From Veillonella_A intestinalis (GTDB taxonomy: Bacteria; Bacillota; Negativicutes; Veillonellales; Veillonellaceae), in contig NZ_CALPCB010000011.1 of assembly GCF_943192895.1 (NCBI RefSeq), positions 1 to 64,000 of the forward strand: 64,000 bases of DNA, given 5' to 3'. Shown here in pieces: positions 16,858 through 25,221 of the stretch. A program made the position numbers and the translations under genes. How positions within the stretch are numbered: position 1 is the stretch's first letter; the number at the start of each line of letters is the position of its first letter. The notes under the pieces are model-generated. The model searched no databases. It worked only from the letters and a program-made list of their open reading frames with translations, and had not been told where the DNA came from.

Positions 16858-16908
16858 AAAAAAACAAGGTCTATGATATCCTTTTCTTATGGATTCCATA
16901 AACCTTGT
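16858..16908 (-). terminator. Terminator overlapping the trmD 3' end
   Basis: Long imperfect hairpin, arms AACAAGGTTTATGGAATCC and GGATATCATAGACCTTGTT on the minus strand (16863-16908), followed by a T-run. The last codons and stop of trmD are inside the stem. Confidence 0.8.
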
Positions 16909-17750
16909 TTTTTCAATTCTTTTATTGCTCGTTCCTCTTCACCAGTTAGCTCTCGCTCCAATAAATCAGGACGCAACTGTAAGGTGCGTAATAAAGCTTG
17001 TTGTAAACGCCAATTGGCAATGTTTTGATGATGCCCACTGCGCAATACCTCAGGCACAGCCCAGTCACGATACACTGGTGGCTTAGTATATTGTGGTCCT
17101 TCTAAAATAGGCCGATAAAAGGAGTCTTCTATAGCGCCTGACGCAGCCCCTAACACGCCTGGTATCATACGCGCTACTGCATCAGCTACAATCATCGCTG
17201 GTAATTCACCACCGGTTAAAACAAAATCTCCAATCGAAATTGTCTCATCCACCAAATGTTCTTCTACACGATAGTCAACGCCTTCATAATGACCACAAAT
17301 CAATACTAATTGATCATATGTAGCAAGCTCACGCGCTTTTGCTTGATTAAAAGTAGTACCTGTAGGTCCTAAAAAAATCACCCGTTTGCGAAGCTCTGAA
17401 ACAGGTTCTTGTGACAGTCTATTAGCCACAAGACTAGTATCAGCCATATCAACCGTATCAATGGTATCCACATTATCAACAATTCCCTCCTGAGAACTAT
17501 CTTCTACTGTTAGTGCGGTATTATGTAACACATGTTCCACAGCTTCGAAAATGGGTGGCGCCATCATAAGCATACCAGCCCCACCGCCATAAGGTGTATC
17601 ATCCACTTGCCCATGCTTATTATGTGCAAAATCACGAGGATTCGTAACCGCCATAGTTAAACGATTAGCTGCCATAGCACGCTTAATGATAGAGTGATTA
17701 AAAAAAGCAGCAAAGAACTCAGGAAATAAAGAAATAATGTCAATTTTCAT
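16887..17750 (-). CDS. trmD: tRNA (guanine-37-N1) methyltransferase TrmD
   Basis: A 287-residue SPOUT methyltransferase. Motifs: DIISLFPEFF, DDTPYGGGAGMLM, LICGHYEGVDYRVEE, ISIGDFVLTGGELPA and the C-terminal YTKPPVYRDWAVPEVLRSGHH. It methylates G37 to prevent frameshifting. Usual length is about 240-255. Here residues about 78-118 are an extra acidic stretch (VDNVDTIDTVDMADT) between the SAM-site strands. The reading frame is intact and all catalytic motifs follow, so it is an insertion rather than a break. It ends the ylxM-to-trmD operon. Confidence 0.95.
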   Translation of the reverse strand: MKIDIISLFPEFFAAFFNHSIIKRAMAANRLTMAVTNPRDFAHNKHGQVDDTPYGGGAGMLMMAPPIFEAVEHVLHNTALTVEDSSQEGIVDNVDTIDTVDMADTSLVANRLSQEPVSELRKRVIFLGPTGTTFNQAKARELATYDQLVLICGHYEGVDYRVEEHLVDETISIGDFVLTGGELPAMIVADAVARMIPGVLGAASGAIEDSFYRPILEGPQYTKPPVYRDWAVPEVLRSGHHQNIANWRLQQALLRTLQLRPDLLERELTGEEERAIKELKKQGLWNP

Positions 17751-17847
17751 AGTCTTACATTATCCTTTCTAACGCCACTACCTAGCAATTCTCATTCTAA
17801 GAAATACTTTATCTAGACGTTTTACATACCTAAGTCTTAGCTACTTC

Positions 17848-18345
17848 TTAAATCCATTCTGGTGGATCAGCAATAATTTTTCCAGCTTCAATATTAATGT
17901 CTAAAATCACATGATCTAATACAGGTAGCAATAAATCAGGTTGCCCTTCTTGTTTGACTACATATACATCATTAGCACCAGGCTGTAATACTTCAGACAC
18001 AGTGCCAAGTATATTACCTTTCGTATCTTCCACGGTAAGACCAATAATATCAAAAATATAATAGCGCCCTTCAGGAAGTTCTACTAATTCATCACGACGC
18101 ACTTGAATTTCTTTACGAGCCATCAATTCTGCTGCATTGCGATCAGGCACTTCATTAAAGGTAGCTAAAATAAATTGCTTATGAAAACGAGCAGATGTAA
18201 TGTGGTATTCCTTACCATCAATGTAGCACACATCCATCGTCAAAAACCGATCAGGAAAATCGGTTTGCGGCATTATACGAAGATCACCCCGCACACCGTG
18301 CGGGGCAACAATAATACCTATGGTAATTAACTCATTCCGATCCAT
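17848..18345 (-). CDS. rimM: 16S rRNA processing/ribosome maturation factor RimM
   Basis: A 165-residue protein with an N-terminal beta-barrel (ITIGIIVAPHGVRGDLRI) and a C-terminal PRC-barrel (GRYYIFDIIGLTVEDTKGNILGTVSEVLQPGANDVYVV; LLPVLDHVILDINIEAGKI). It binds S19 and matures the 30S head. Its start codon overlaps the ylqD stop by 1 nt. It is followed by a 97-bp gap to trmD with nothing recognisable. Confidence 0.95.
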   Translation of the reverse strand: MDRNELITIGIIVAPHGVRGDLRIMPQTDFPDRFLTMDVCYIDGKEYHITSARFHKQFILATFNEVPDRNAAELMARKEIQVRRDELVELPEGRYYIFDIIGLTVEDTKGNILGTVSEVLQPGANDVYVVKQEGQPDLLLPVLDHVILDINIEAGKIIADPPEWI

Positions 18346-18752
18346 TATTGGCGAAATGCGATAATCTTGCCATCTTCAAGCAAGATTTCAGAACCCATTA
18401 AGGAATCGAGATTATCCCCGATTTTAACTGTAATAGTCTGTTCCATAGTGCCCTGAGCAATCTCAGAACCAAGTTCAAGCTTTTCCGCATCCTTTAATTT
18501 GGCTGCTACTTCCGCCTTAAAGTTTAAACGTTTCTGCTTTTCTTCTTCAATCTGCTGGCGTAATTGAATAAGGCCTTGTGCATCAAGTTTAGCTTGTTCA
18601 CTTAATAAGCGTTTTGCTTGAAACTCAATTTGCTGTAAGTCTTGCTCAACTAGCTCTAAACGCTGCTGAAGATCGGCAACAAGCTTAGCTTTGAGCCCTT
18701 CTGTAACTTTCGACTTAATCGTCACTGGGACGCGTACCGTCATTGCTTCCAT
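18345..18752 (-). CDS. YlqD-family protein
   Basis: A 135-residue soluble protein. N-terminal MTVRVPVTIKSKVTEGLKAKL, then a long coiled coil (about 28-95, rich in Glu/Gln/Leu), then a small beta C terminus (ITVKIGDNLDSLMGSEILLEDGKII). It matches YlqD-type proteins encoded between the KH protein and RimM in Firmicutes. Function is unknown; the conserved location suggests a ribosome-assembly role. Confidence 0.8.
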   Translation of the reverse strand: MEAMTVRVPVTIKSKVTEGLKAKLVADLQQRLELVEQDLQQIEFQAKRLLSEQAKLDAQGLIQLRQQIEEEKQKRLNFKAEVAAKLKDAEKLELGSEIAQGTMEQTITVKIGDNLDSLMGSEILLEDGKIIAFRQ

Positions 18753-18765
18753 GTTTTCTCACCCT

Positions 18766-18993
18766 TTAGACAATATCAACGGATATTTTTTTGTTTTCTT
18801 TAATAGCTGCTGCTTTTGCGACAGCTCGGATTGCTTTAGCAATTCTGCCCTGCTTTCCAATAACCTTACCCATGTCTTCCGGTGCAACGTGAACTTCATA
18901 GACTTCCACATCACCTTTTACGGTCACGGTAACAGAAACGGCTTCAGGCTGCTTAACCAATGACTTCGCAATTAATGTAATTAATTCTTTCAT
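18766..18993 (-). CDS. khpA: KH-domain RNA-binding protein KhpA
   Basis: A 75-residue single type-II KH domain protein. The GxxG loop is seen as GKVIGKQGRIAKAIRAV. The KhpA/KhpB pair binds many RNAs and affects cell elongation in Firmicutes. ATG at 18993 follows GAGAGG at 9 nt; a GTG one codon upstream is an alternative. It sits between rpsP and ylqD as usual. Confidence 0.92.
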   Translation of the reverse strand: MKELITLIAKSLVKQPEAVSVTVTVKGDVEVYEVHVAPEDMGKVIGKQGRIAKAIRAVAKAAAIKENKKISVDIV

Positions 18994-19014
18994 CACAGTA
19001 TGCCTCTCTATGAA

Positions 19015-19278
19015 TTACTTCTTAGCGTCAGCAAATTTCTGCATAACACCGTGCTGTTTGAAAAGGGAGCGAACAGTGTCAGTTGGTTGTGCACCATTAC
19101 CCAACCAAGTCAATGCTTTTTCTTCATCAATATTGATAATAGCTGGGGACTTAGTTGCGTCGTACTGACCAATAGTATCTACTGGACGACTCTCACGAGG
19201 AGCGCGGGAGTCAGCTACAACGATACGATAGAACGGAGCTTTTTTAGCACCCAAACGAGTTAAACGAATTTTCAACAT
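19015..19278 (-). CDS. rpsP: 30S ribosomal protein S16
   Basis: An 87-residue ribosomal protein, full length: MLKIRLTRLGAKKAPFYRIV, ADSRAPRESRPVDTIGQYD. ATG start behind GGAGGTG. It is in the conserved ffh-rpsP-khpA order. Confidence 0.98.
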   Translation of the reverse strand: MLKIRLTRLGAKKAPFYRIVVADSRAPRESRPVDTIGQYDATKSPAIINIDEEKALTWLGNGAQPTDTVRSLFKQHGVMQKFADAKK

Positions 19279-19314
19279 ATATACTTCACCTCCTTATTAG
19301 AATCTCTTCTATGA

Positions 19315-20673
19315 TCAACCCATAAATGGTAAGTTTGGTAGTTTTGGTAGCATACCTTTTTTACCTTTACGCATAGATCCCATTTTTTTCATCATTTTTT
19401 GTGCTTCTTCAAACTGCTTAATGAGGCGGTTTACATCTTGCACACGAGTACCAGAACCCATAGCAATACGCTTGCGGCGGGACCCGTTCAATATTTTAGG
19501 ATTCGCTTTTTCTTTTGGCGTCATCGATTGGATAATCGCTTCAATACGGCGAATTTCTTTACTATCTAAATCAATATCTTTTAATTGGTCTTTTATCTTA
19601 CCCATACCAGGTATTAAACCAATTAAATCTTGGAATTTCCCCATCTTACGGACTTGATTCATCTGTTTTAAGAAATCATCTAAGGTGAACTCATTGCGTT
19701 GCATTTTCATAGCTAATTCCTTAGCTTCTTCTTCATTCACCAATTCCTTAGTACGATCAATCAAAGCGCCTAAGTCGCCTAAGTCGAGGATACGTGATGC
19801 CATACCTTCTGGACGGAATTCTTCAAGACCATCCATCTTTTCACTGGTCCCCATAAATTTAATAGGACGTCCAGTTACCGATTTAATGGATAAGGCTGCA
19901 CCGCCTTTAGCATCGCCATCTAACTTCGTCATGACTACGCCATCAATGCCTAACCGTTCATTGAAGGTTTGAGCTGTTTGTACCGCATCTTGACCAATCA
20001 TAGCATCCACCACAAGAAGAATCTCATGAGGTCGAACAGATTGCTTAATATTAACCAGCTCAGTCATCAACGTTTCATCAATCGCTAAACGACCTGCCGT
20101 ATCTATAATAACTACATCTTTTAGCATAGAGGTACTAGCGTTGATAGCATCGCGCGCAATATCTACCGGATTAGCACCTGGTGTTTCGTTGGCAAAGACA
20201 GGAATATCAATTTGCTTGCCTACGACTTGCAACTGTTTAATCGCAGCTGGACGATATACGTCGGCGGCCACTAACATTGGATGCTTGCCCTTTTTACGAA
20301 GATACACTGCTAATTTGCCAGCTGTTGTTGTTTTACCAGCCCCTTGCAAACCAACGAGCATAATCACCGTTGGTGGCTTAGAGGAAATAGTAATGCCACT
20401 TTGCACCCCACCCAATAACTCTGTTAACTCATCTTTAACGATTTTAATAACAGTCTGTACTGGATTCAGTGAGCCATATACTTCTTCGCCAATGGCTTTC
20501 TCTTTAATGCGATTAACAAAGTCCTTAACAACACCTAAATTTACATCCGCTTCAATTAAGGCTAAACGCACTTGACGTAAGGCTTGTTTCAAATCGTCTT
20601 CACTAATCGTTCCCTTGCCTTTTAAGGACTTAAAGACTTCTTCCAATTTTTGTGTTAAATTATCAAAAGCCAT
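19315..20673 (-). CDS. ffh: Signal recognition particle GTPase Ffh
   Basis: A 452-residue SRP54 protein. N domain (MAFDNLTQKLEEVF..), G domain with GLQGAGKTTTAGKLA (G1), DVYRPAA, DTAGRL (G3) and TKLDGDAKGG (G4), and a Met-rich M domain ending MMKKMGSMRKGKKG. It targets ribosomes making membrane proteins. The ATG at 20673 has GGAGGG seven bases upstream; the in-frame TTG seven codons earlier is not needed. It starts 1 nt after the ylxM stop codon. Confidence 0.98.
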   Translation of the reverse strand: MAFDNLTQKLEEVFKSLKGKGTISEDDLKQALRQVRLALIEADVNLGVVKDFVNRIKEKAIGEEVYGSLNPVQTVIKIVKDELTELLGGVQSGITISSKPPTVIMLVGLQGAGKTTTAGKLAVYLRKKGKHPMLVAADVYRPAAIKQLQVVGKQIDIPVFANETPGANPVDIARDAINASTSMLKDVVIIDTAGRLAIDETLMTELVNIKQSVRPHEILLVVDAMIGQDAVQTAQTFNERLGIDGVVMTKLDGDAKGGAALSIKSVTGRPIKFMGTSEKMDGLEEFRPEGMASRILDLGDLGALIDRTKELVNEEEAKELAMKMQRNEFTLDDFLKQMNQVRKMGKFQDLIGLIPGMGKIKDQLKDIDLDSKEIRRIEAIIQSMTPKEKANPKILNGSRRKRIAMGSGTRVQDVNRLIKQFEEAQKMMKKMGSMRKGKKGMLPKLPNLPFMG

Positions 20674-20674
20674 C

Positions 20675-21025
20675 TTATCCCTCCATCTGTGCAACTAACT
20701 GATATAATGTATTCGTGGAAGTTTGAAACTCAGCATCCTTCGCACGACTTTGTAAGTGGTCTAACTCTTTACGCATAGCAGCTACTACGGTTTCTCGCTT
20801 CTCATATTGAGCTACTAAATGTAATTTGCTTTCATACATTTCTAATAATTGTCTAGCTCGTTCAATATTATCATAAATAGCTTGTCTTGAAACGCCTAAT
20901 TGCTCAGCAATCTCACCTAATGACATATCTGCTTCATGATGTAAGGCTAAACATTGCTGCTGACGCTCCGTCAATAGAGCGCCATAGAAGTCTAATAGCA
21001 AGCTAATTAATACTCGTTCTTCCAT
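20675..21025 (-). CDS. ylxM: YlxM/UPF0122 helix-turn-helix protein
   Basis: A 116-residue sigma-70 region-4-like protein: LLLDFYGALLTERQQQCLALHHEADMSLGEIAEQLGVSRQAIYDNIERARQLL. It is always paired with ffh and thought to modulate SRP function or expression. ATG at 21025 is chosen because a preceding in-frame GTG overlaps the AAGGAG ribosome site. It is the first gene of the ffh-trmD operon. Confidence 0.93.
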   Translation of the reverse strand: MEERVLISLLLDFYGALLTERQQQCLALHHEADMSLGEIAEQLGVSRQAIYDNIERARQLLEMYESKLHLVAQYEKRETVVAAMRKELDHLQSRAKDAEFQTSTNTLYQLVAQMEG

Positions 21026-21070
21026 GTGACTCACTCCTTCACGGTGTCAAGCTAAAAAACTTTACACGTA

Positions 21071-21099
21071 ATTCTACCAAAGTTACTCCTACGTGTCAA
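21071..21099 (-). promoter_or_regulatory. Promoter of the ylxM-ffh-rpsP-...-trmD operon
   Basis: Minus strand perfect -35 TTGACA (21094-21099), 17-bp spacer, -10 TAGAAT (21071-21076), about 45 bp before ylxM. Because it lies downstream of the 21154-21187 terminator, the ffh operon does not need the upstream structured RNA. Confidence 0.85.
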
Positions 21100-21149
21100 G
21101 GCTTTTCCCTTAACAGTTTAAAAAGAATGTAATCCACGTCTATTTACAC

Positions 21150-21340
21150 AGAAAAACACCACGACGCTCGCTTCGCCGTGGTGCTTTTCTTTCTCGGTAG
21201 TGAATATTGAAGTTCAGCTTTATTAATGTAACTTAGTTAGCAGCGCTCATTAATAAAGAGGACTAGAACATCTTACTAAAAATCCGCTCGCTTCAGATTC
21301 TTAGTTTCGTTCTCTTTAAGTAGTATATACCGAGATATTT
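21150..21340 (-). ncRNA. Candidate structured non-coding RNA between copA and ylxM
   Basis: A 467-bp gene-free gap contains a compact fold. An outer stem pairs TCTCGGTA (21192-21199) with TACCGAGA (21328-21335). Inside, one hairpin pairs CTTTATTAATG (21218-21228) with CATTAATAAAG (21248-21258). A second pairs ACTAAAAATC (21275-21284) with GATTCTTAGT (21296-21305), extended by AGAAC/GTTCT. The 3' side on the minus strand is a GC-rich terminator. The strand is inferred from that terminator. It matches no RNA family I recognise. A MITE-like element with 8-bp inverted ends is an alternative. Confidence 0.45.
21154..21187 (-). terminator. Strong GC-rich intrinsic terminator
   Basis: Stem CACCACG.CG / CG.CGTGGTG with loop containing CGCTCGCTTC (21165-21174), flanked by A and T runs on both sides. 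On the minus strand it would end the structured element at 21192-21335 or copA read-through. Confidence 0.85.
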
Positions 21341-21475
21341 ATTTTGTGAAATTTCAGTTATTTATATCAGTTATTACTTTTAGCAATAACAAAACTAGAA
21401 TAATATAACCAATGGTTTTAATGATAACAAAACGTGTAAAAACTGACACTACTTGATTACTAAAATCACCAGTTT

Positions 21476-21505
21476 CTAAGTAATTATTTATAAATAATTA
21501 CTTAG
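21476..21505. repeat. 30-bp perfect palindrome over the copA stop codon
   Basis: Arms CTAAGTAATTATTTA and its exact complement meet at 21490/21491. It includes the copA stop codon (21502-21504). No T-run follows on the minus strand, so it may be an mRNA 3'-end stabiliser or protein site rather than a terminator. Confidence 0.7.
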
Positions 21506-23676
21506 TTTAAACTAGTTCGTTTTAAACGCAAAGAGTTACTTACCACCGCCACTGAACTAAAGGCCATAGCAGTACCAGCTACAATAGGAGTTAAAAGTCC
21601 TACGGCAGCCAATGGAATCCCAATACAGTTAAAAATAAGAGCCCAGAATAAATTTTGACGAATATTGCCCATTGTTTTGCGACTTAAAGTTACTGCTTGT
21701 GCTAACGTATGTAAATCATTGCGCACTAAAACAATATCAGCCGCTTCTACCGCAATATCCGTGCCATTACCAATGGCAAAACCTATATCAGCTAATGTCA
21801 AAGCAGGGGCATCATTAATTCCATCACCAACCATGCCTACTACATAGCCTGCTTTACGAAGTTCGTCAATTTTACCAGCTTTATCTTGAGGCAATACTTC
21901 CGCCATAACATGAGAAATACCAGCCCGTTCCGCCATATATTGAGCGGTACGACGATTATCACCAGTTAGCATCCATACTTCAATACCACGTTCTTGCAAT
22001 GTTTTAATAACTGCTGGAACTTCTGGTCGAAGTTCATCTTCTACGGCCCACAAAGCTCTAATAGTGCCATCTACGGCCAATAAAGATACCGAAGCACCTC
22101 GTTCTTCCTCTTGCAATACAGCCTCGTCTATATGATCAACCATATAGCCTAACTGTTTCATCCAACGACTGTGCCCTAACTGAACCTGTTGTCCATTTAC
22201 AACTGCTTCAAGACCATGACCTGGTACTTCTTTAAAACTAGCTACCGTAGGTAAAACACCACCACCTAACTCATTAGCGCCAAAAGTAGCCATTGCTTTT
22301 GCAATTGGATGAGTTGTGCAATTTTCTACAGCAGTCATGATACCAATGTTCTCTTTTTCCGTTCCAGTAAAATGCATAGTTTTGCTAACCATTAAAGTCC
22401 CTTTAGTCAAAGTCCCCGTTTTATCTAATACGATAGCATTTAATTTACCTGCTCGTTCTAAAAATTCAGCACTTTTAATTAAAATACCATGCTCAGCCCC
22501 TAAGCCTGACCCTACCATAATCGAGGTTGGCGTTGCTAAACCTAATGCACAAGGACAGGCAATAACCAATACAGCTGTGCCATGCATAAGTGCTACACCC
22601 CAAGTAGCATTAAAACCAAAATACCATACTAAGGCGGTTAAAATAGCTAAACCAATAACGGTAGGAACGAAATAAGCAGCTACAACATCTGCCACGCGCT
22701 GAATGGACGCCTTAGAAGTCTGTGCCGCTTCTACAACTTTAATAATTTGCGACAACATAGTATCTGAACCAATTTTTTCAGCTCTCATTGTGAAAACGCC
22801 CGTTTCATTCACTGTTGCACCAATAACATTGCTCCCTGTACTTTTCTCAACAGGTAAACTTTCACCGGTCAACATGGCTTCATTAACTGCAGATTGCCCT
22901 TCTAGTACAACACCATCTACCGGAATTTTTTCACCAGCTCGCACTTGTAGCACATCACCCACTTGAACCTCAGCTGTCGGAATATCTATCCACTGATTAT
23001 CTCGCTGTACATGTGCTATACTAGGCTGCAAATTCATCAACTTTTCAAGGGCTTCTGACGTACGCCCCTTAGCCACCTCTTCTAATACTTTTCCTAATAA
23101 GATAAAGGTTATAAGCCAAGCAGACGTTTCAAAATACATGTCATGACTGCCAATATACATATTGTATATACTAAATACATACGCTACTGTTGTGCCCAGA
23201 GCGACTAATACATCCATAGTCAAAGAGCCGCCTTTAATAGCCCCCCAAGCTCCTTGATAGAAAACTAAACCAGGACCAAATTGAGCAATAGTAGCTAAAA
23301 TTAGCTCTACCCAGTGGGGCAACATAGGCCAACCAAACAGGTGATGACCTACCATACTAGCCATCATCGGCACGGCCATAAAGGCCGCTATAATCATACG
23401 ATATAATTGAGGTTTATAATTAACTTTTTCTAAGGTATGAGCCCCAGCAGCCGCCAAAGACGCGCCGAACCCAATATCAGTAATGGCTTTAACTACATCA
23501 TCAGGGGTTACAGAACTATCTTCCGTATAGGTTACACTTCCTTTACGCGTCAATAAATTGACCTTCACATCCGCTACACCATCTAAACGACTCACTACTT
23601 TTTCCACACGAGCAACGCAGGCCGCACAATGCATGCCTGTAATATCAAATTCATTACTTCGACTACTCAAAACCAA
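21502..23676 (-). CDS. copA: Copper-translocating P1B-type ATPase
   Basis: A 724-residue heavy-metal ATPase. One N-terminal HMA domain with GMHCAAC (Cys17, Cys20), then eight TM segments. The membrane CPC motif is ACPCALG (about 374-376), phosphorylation site DKTGT (about 418-422), HP motif THPIAKA, and GDGINDAP near the C terminus. The CPC and CxxC pattern indicate Cu(I) export. The start is TTG at 23676 with AAGG upstream; a nearer ATG is out of frame. csoR lies 109 bp upstream in the same direction, and no copZ chaperone gene is seen. Confidence 0.93.
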   Translation of the reverse strand: MVLSSRSNEFDITGMHCAACVARVEKVVSRLDGVADVKVNLLTRKGSVTYTEDSSVTPDDVVKAITDIGFGASLAAAGAHTLEKVNYKPQLYRMIIAAFMAVPMMASMVGHHLFGWPMLPHWVELILATIAQFGPGLVFYQGAWGAIKGGSLTMDVLVALGTTVAYVFSIYNMYIGSHDMYFETSAWLITFILLGKVLEEVAKGRTSEALEKLMNLQPSIAHVQRDNQWIDIPTAEVQVGDVLQVRAGEKIPVDGVVLEGQSAVNEAMLTGESLPVEKSTGSNVIGATVNETGVFTMRAEKIGSDTMLSQIIKVVEAAQTSKASIQRVADVVAAYFVPTVIGLAILTALVWYFGFNATWGVALMHGTAVLVIACPCALGLATPTSIMVGSGLGAEHGILIKSAEFLERAGKLNAIVLDKTGTLTKGTLMVSKTMHFTGTEKENIGIMTAVENCTTHPIAKAMATFGANELGGGVLPTVASFKEVPGHGLEAVVNGQQVQLGHSRWMKQLGYMVDHIDEAVLQEEERGASVSLLAVDGTIRALWAVEDELRPEVPAVIKTLQERGIEVWMLTGDNRRTAQYMAERAGISHVMAEVLPQDKAGKIDELRKAGYVVGMVGDGINDAPALTLADIGFAIGNGTDIAVEAADIVLVRNDLHTLAQAVTLSRKTMGNIRQNLFWALIFNCIGIPLAAVGLLTPIVAGTAMAFSSVAVVSNSLRLKRTSLN

Positions 23677-23785
23677 TCACATCCTTCTAATTCTTTCTTT
23701 ACATCTATAACTACCTATACGATAATCTTTGCGCACCACTATCTTTCTGTATATGATGCATATCCATAGGCCTATCTTTCATACA

Positions 23786-24055
23786 TTATTTGTGCAAGGA
23801 TTTATATACGCCCATTAATTCCGTAATAGCATCATCTTCATTGCCCTTTTTAATAGCATCAACGACACAAGAGCGGGAATGACTTTCTAGCATTATTAAT
23901 CCTACTTGATATAAAGCGGCTCGTACGGCACCTATTTGTTGTAAAACTTCTACACAGTACCGATGATCATCAATCATCTTTTCAATCCCTTCCACTTGAC
24001 CTTTAATCCGCCGTAAACGACGACTCAACTTATCTATCTCCATATCATTTAACAT
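23786..24055 (-). CDS. csoR: CsoR-type copper-sensing repressor
   Basis: An 89-residue all-helical DUF156 repressor. The Cu(I) ligand set is complete: Cys34, His59 and Cys63 (C-x24-H-x3-C), as in CsoR. The N-terminal SRRLRRIKGQVEGIEKMI is the family signature. It should repress csoR-copA and release DNA when Cu(I) binds. ATG follows GAGGA at 6 nt. The operator-like palindrome at 24180-24196 supports copper rather than formaldehyde or nickel sensing. Confidence 0.92.
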   Translation of the reverse strand: MLNDMEIDKLSRRLRRIKGQVEGIEKMIDDHRYCVEVLQQIGAVRAALYQVGLIMLESHSRSCVVDAIKKGNEDDAITELMGVYKSLHK

Positions 24056-24179
24056 ATCAAGTCCTCACTTATTAAAAATAAAAAAATATATAATTAAACA
24101 ATTACTAACAGATTATGCCAGTAAGCAATGCATTCAACTATAAAACAATTAAATATAAGAATACATACATCACCTCAAT

Positions 24180-24196
24180 ATACCCCCAGGGAGTAT
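24180..24196. promoter_or_regulatory. CsoR operator
   Basis: ATACCCCCAGGGAGTAT, a near-palindrome of the TACCC..GGGTA type bound by CsoR, lies between the csoR promoter and its start codon. Confidence 0.75.
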
Positions 24197-24212
24197 TTCA
24201 GCAACTACTATA

Positions 24213-24241
24213 ATAGTAAACCTTCTCAATAAGAACGTCAA
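24213..24241 (-). promoter_or_regulatory. csoR-copA promoter
   Basis: Minus strand -35 TTGACG (24236-24241), 17-bp spacer, -10 TACTAT (24213-24218). A second G-rich half-site ATAGGGGTAT (24243-24252) lies directly upstream of the -35 box. The rest of the 354-bp gap to yigZ is A/T-rich and holds nothing else recognisable apart from the AGGGGGTATAC at 24399-24409. Confidence 0.65.
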
Positions 24242-24409
24242 CATAGGGGTATTGTCTAATTCTTCAAAATTCCGTATCATAAAATATAACAAGTCTTTAT
24301 AGCTAATACTCAGATAATTAGCTATATAGCAATACTTTAAAGTTAGTGCATCAGAACTTACTTACAAGCTATATAAGTTTCTTTTTATATATTTTAACAG
24401 GGGGTATAC

Positions 24410-25042
24410 ATGGAGTCATATATTACAGTTAGCCAAGAACATCGCATAGAATATATTGTAGAAAAATCACGCTTTATTGCTACTGCCATACCTTGTACAA
24501 CAGAAGCAGACGCACAAGCTGCTATCGCCCGCATTACCAAAGAATTCTGGGATGCTACCCATAATTGTACTGCTTATGCCCTAGGCCCAAGACAAGAACA
24601 GCAACGCTCATCAGATAACGGTGAACCTTCAGGTACAGCAGGTAAACCTATGCTTGAAGTCTTAAAAAAAACCGGTCTTACCAATACACTCATTGTAGTA
24701 ACCCGCTACTTTGGCGGCATTAAACTAGGTGCGGGTGGCCTCATTAGAGCCTATTCTCATAGTGCTGCTGAAGTCATTCACAGTGCTCCTAAAACATTGC
24801 ATGCACCACGTCAACTTATATCCATTACCATTGATTATGGCCTATTTGGCACTGTAGAACGTTATTTACAAGATGAAAAGTATTATTATGAAACTAATTT
24901 TACTGATACAGTTACGGTCATCATTTATGTAGAACCAGAACGCTTAGCACCATTAGAAACAGCTTTAGCCAATATAACTAGCGGGCAACATAATTGGACT
25001 TTACTAGAAGAAAAATTAGTAGCTCTGCCTTATACAGACTAA
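24410..25042 (+). CDS. yigZ: YigZ/IMPACT-family protein
   Basis: A 210-residue UPF0029 protein. N-terminal IMPACT domain (KSRFIATAIPC; HNCTAYALG; SSDNGEPSGTAGKPMLEVL; VVTRYFGGIKLGAGGLIRAYS) and a C-terminal DUF1949-like domain (ITIDYGLFGTVERYL). Structural relatives suggest nucleic acid or ribosome binding; bacterial function is unsettled. ATG is preceded by AGGGGG, which is embedded in a GGGGGTATAC sequence resembling a CsoR half-site. Divergent from csoR. Confidence 0.9.
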   Translation: MESYITVSQEHRIEYIVEKSRFIATAIPCTTEADAQAAIARITKEFWDATHNCTAYALGPRQEQQRSSDNGEPSGTAGKPMLEVLKKTGLTNTLIVVTRYFGGIKLGAGGLIRAYSHSAAEVIHSAPKTLHAPRQLISITIDYGLFGTVERYLQDEKYYYETNFTDTVTVIIYVEPERLAPLETALANITSGQHNWTLLEEKLVALPYTD

Positions 25043-25177
25043 ACCATCTACCATAGACCATTGGCTACTTACTTTAAGGCTCTGCCCACCAGCCAACTCA
25101 TAGCATTCCCTTACTACCTGTTAAACATTTATGCCTTTAGGGGCTGACAAATGATGTTACACATAGTACAATAAGGG

Positions 25178-25183
25178 TATAAT
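25178..25183 (+). promoter_or_regulatory. -10 box of the LysR-type gene
   Basis: TATAAT with no clear -35 box, about 80 bp before the start codon. Confidence 0.45.
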
Positions 25184-25221
25184 AATGTAAAAATATATTT
25201 AAAGTAGTACGCCCACACTAC

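Noticed and set aside
21150..21340. The structured element considered as a T-box or known SRP/6S RNA
   Set aside because: No AGGGTGGNACC motif, no SRP GGAAGGAAGCAGCC-like core and no 6S-like single rod with central bubble; the downstream operon also has its own promoter.
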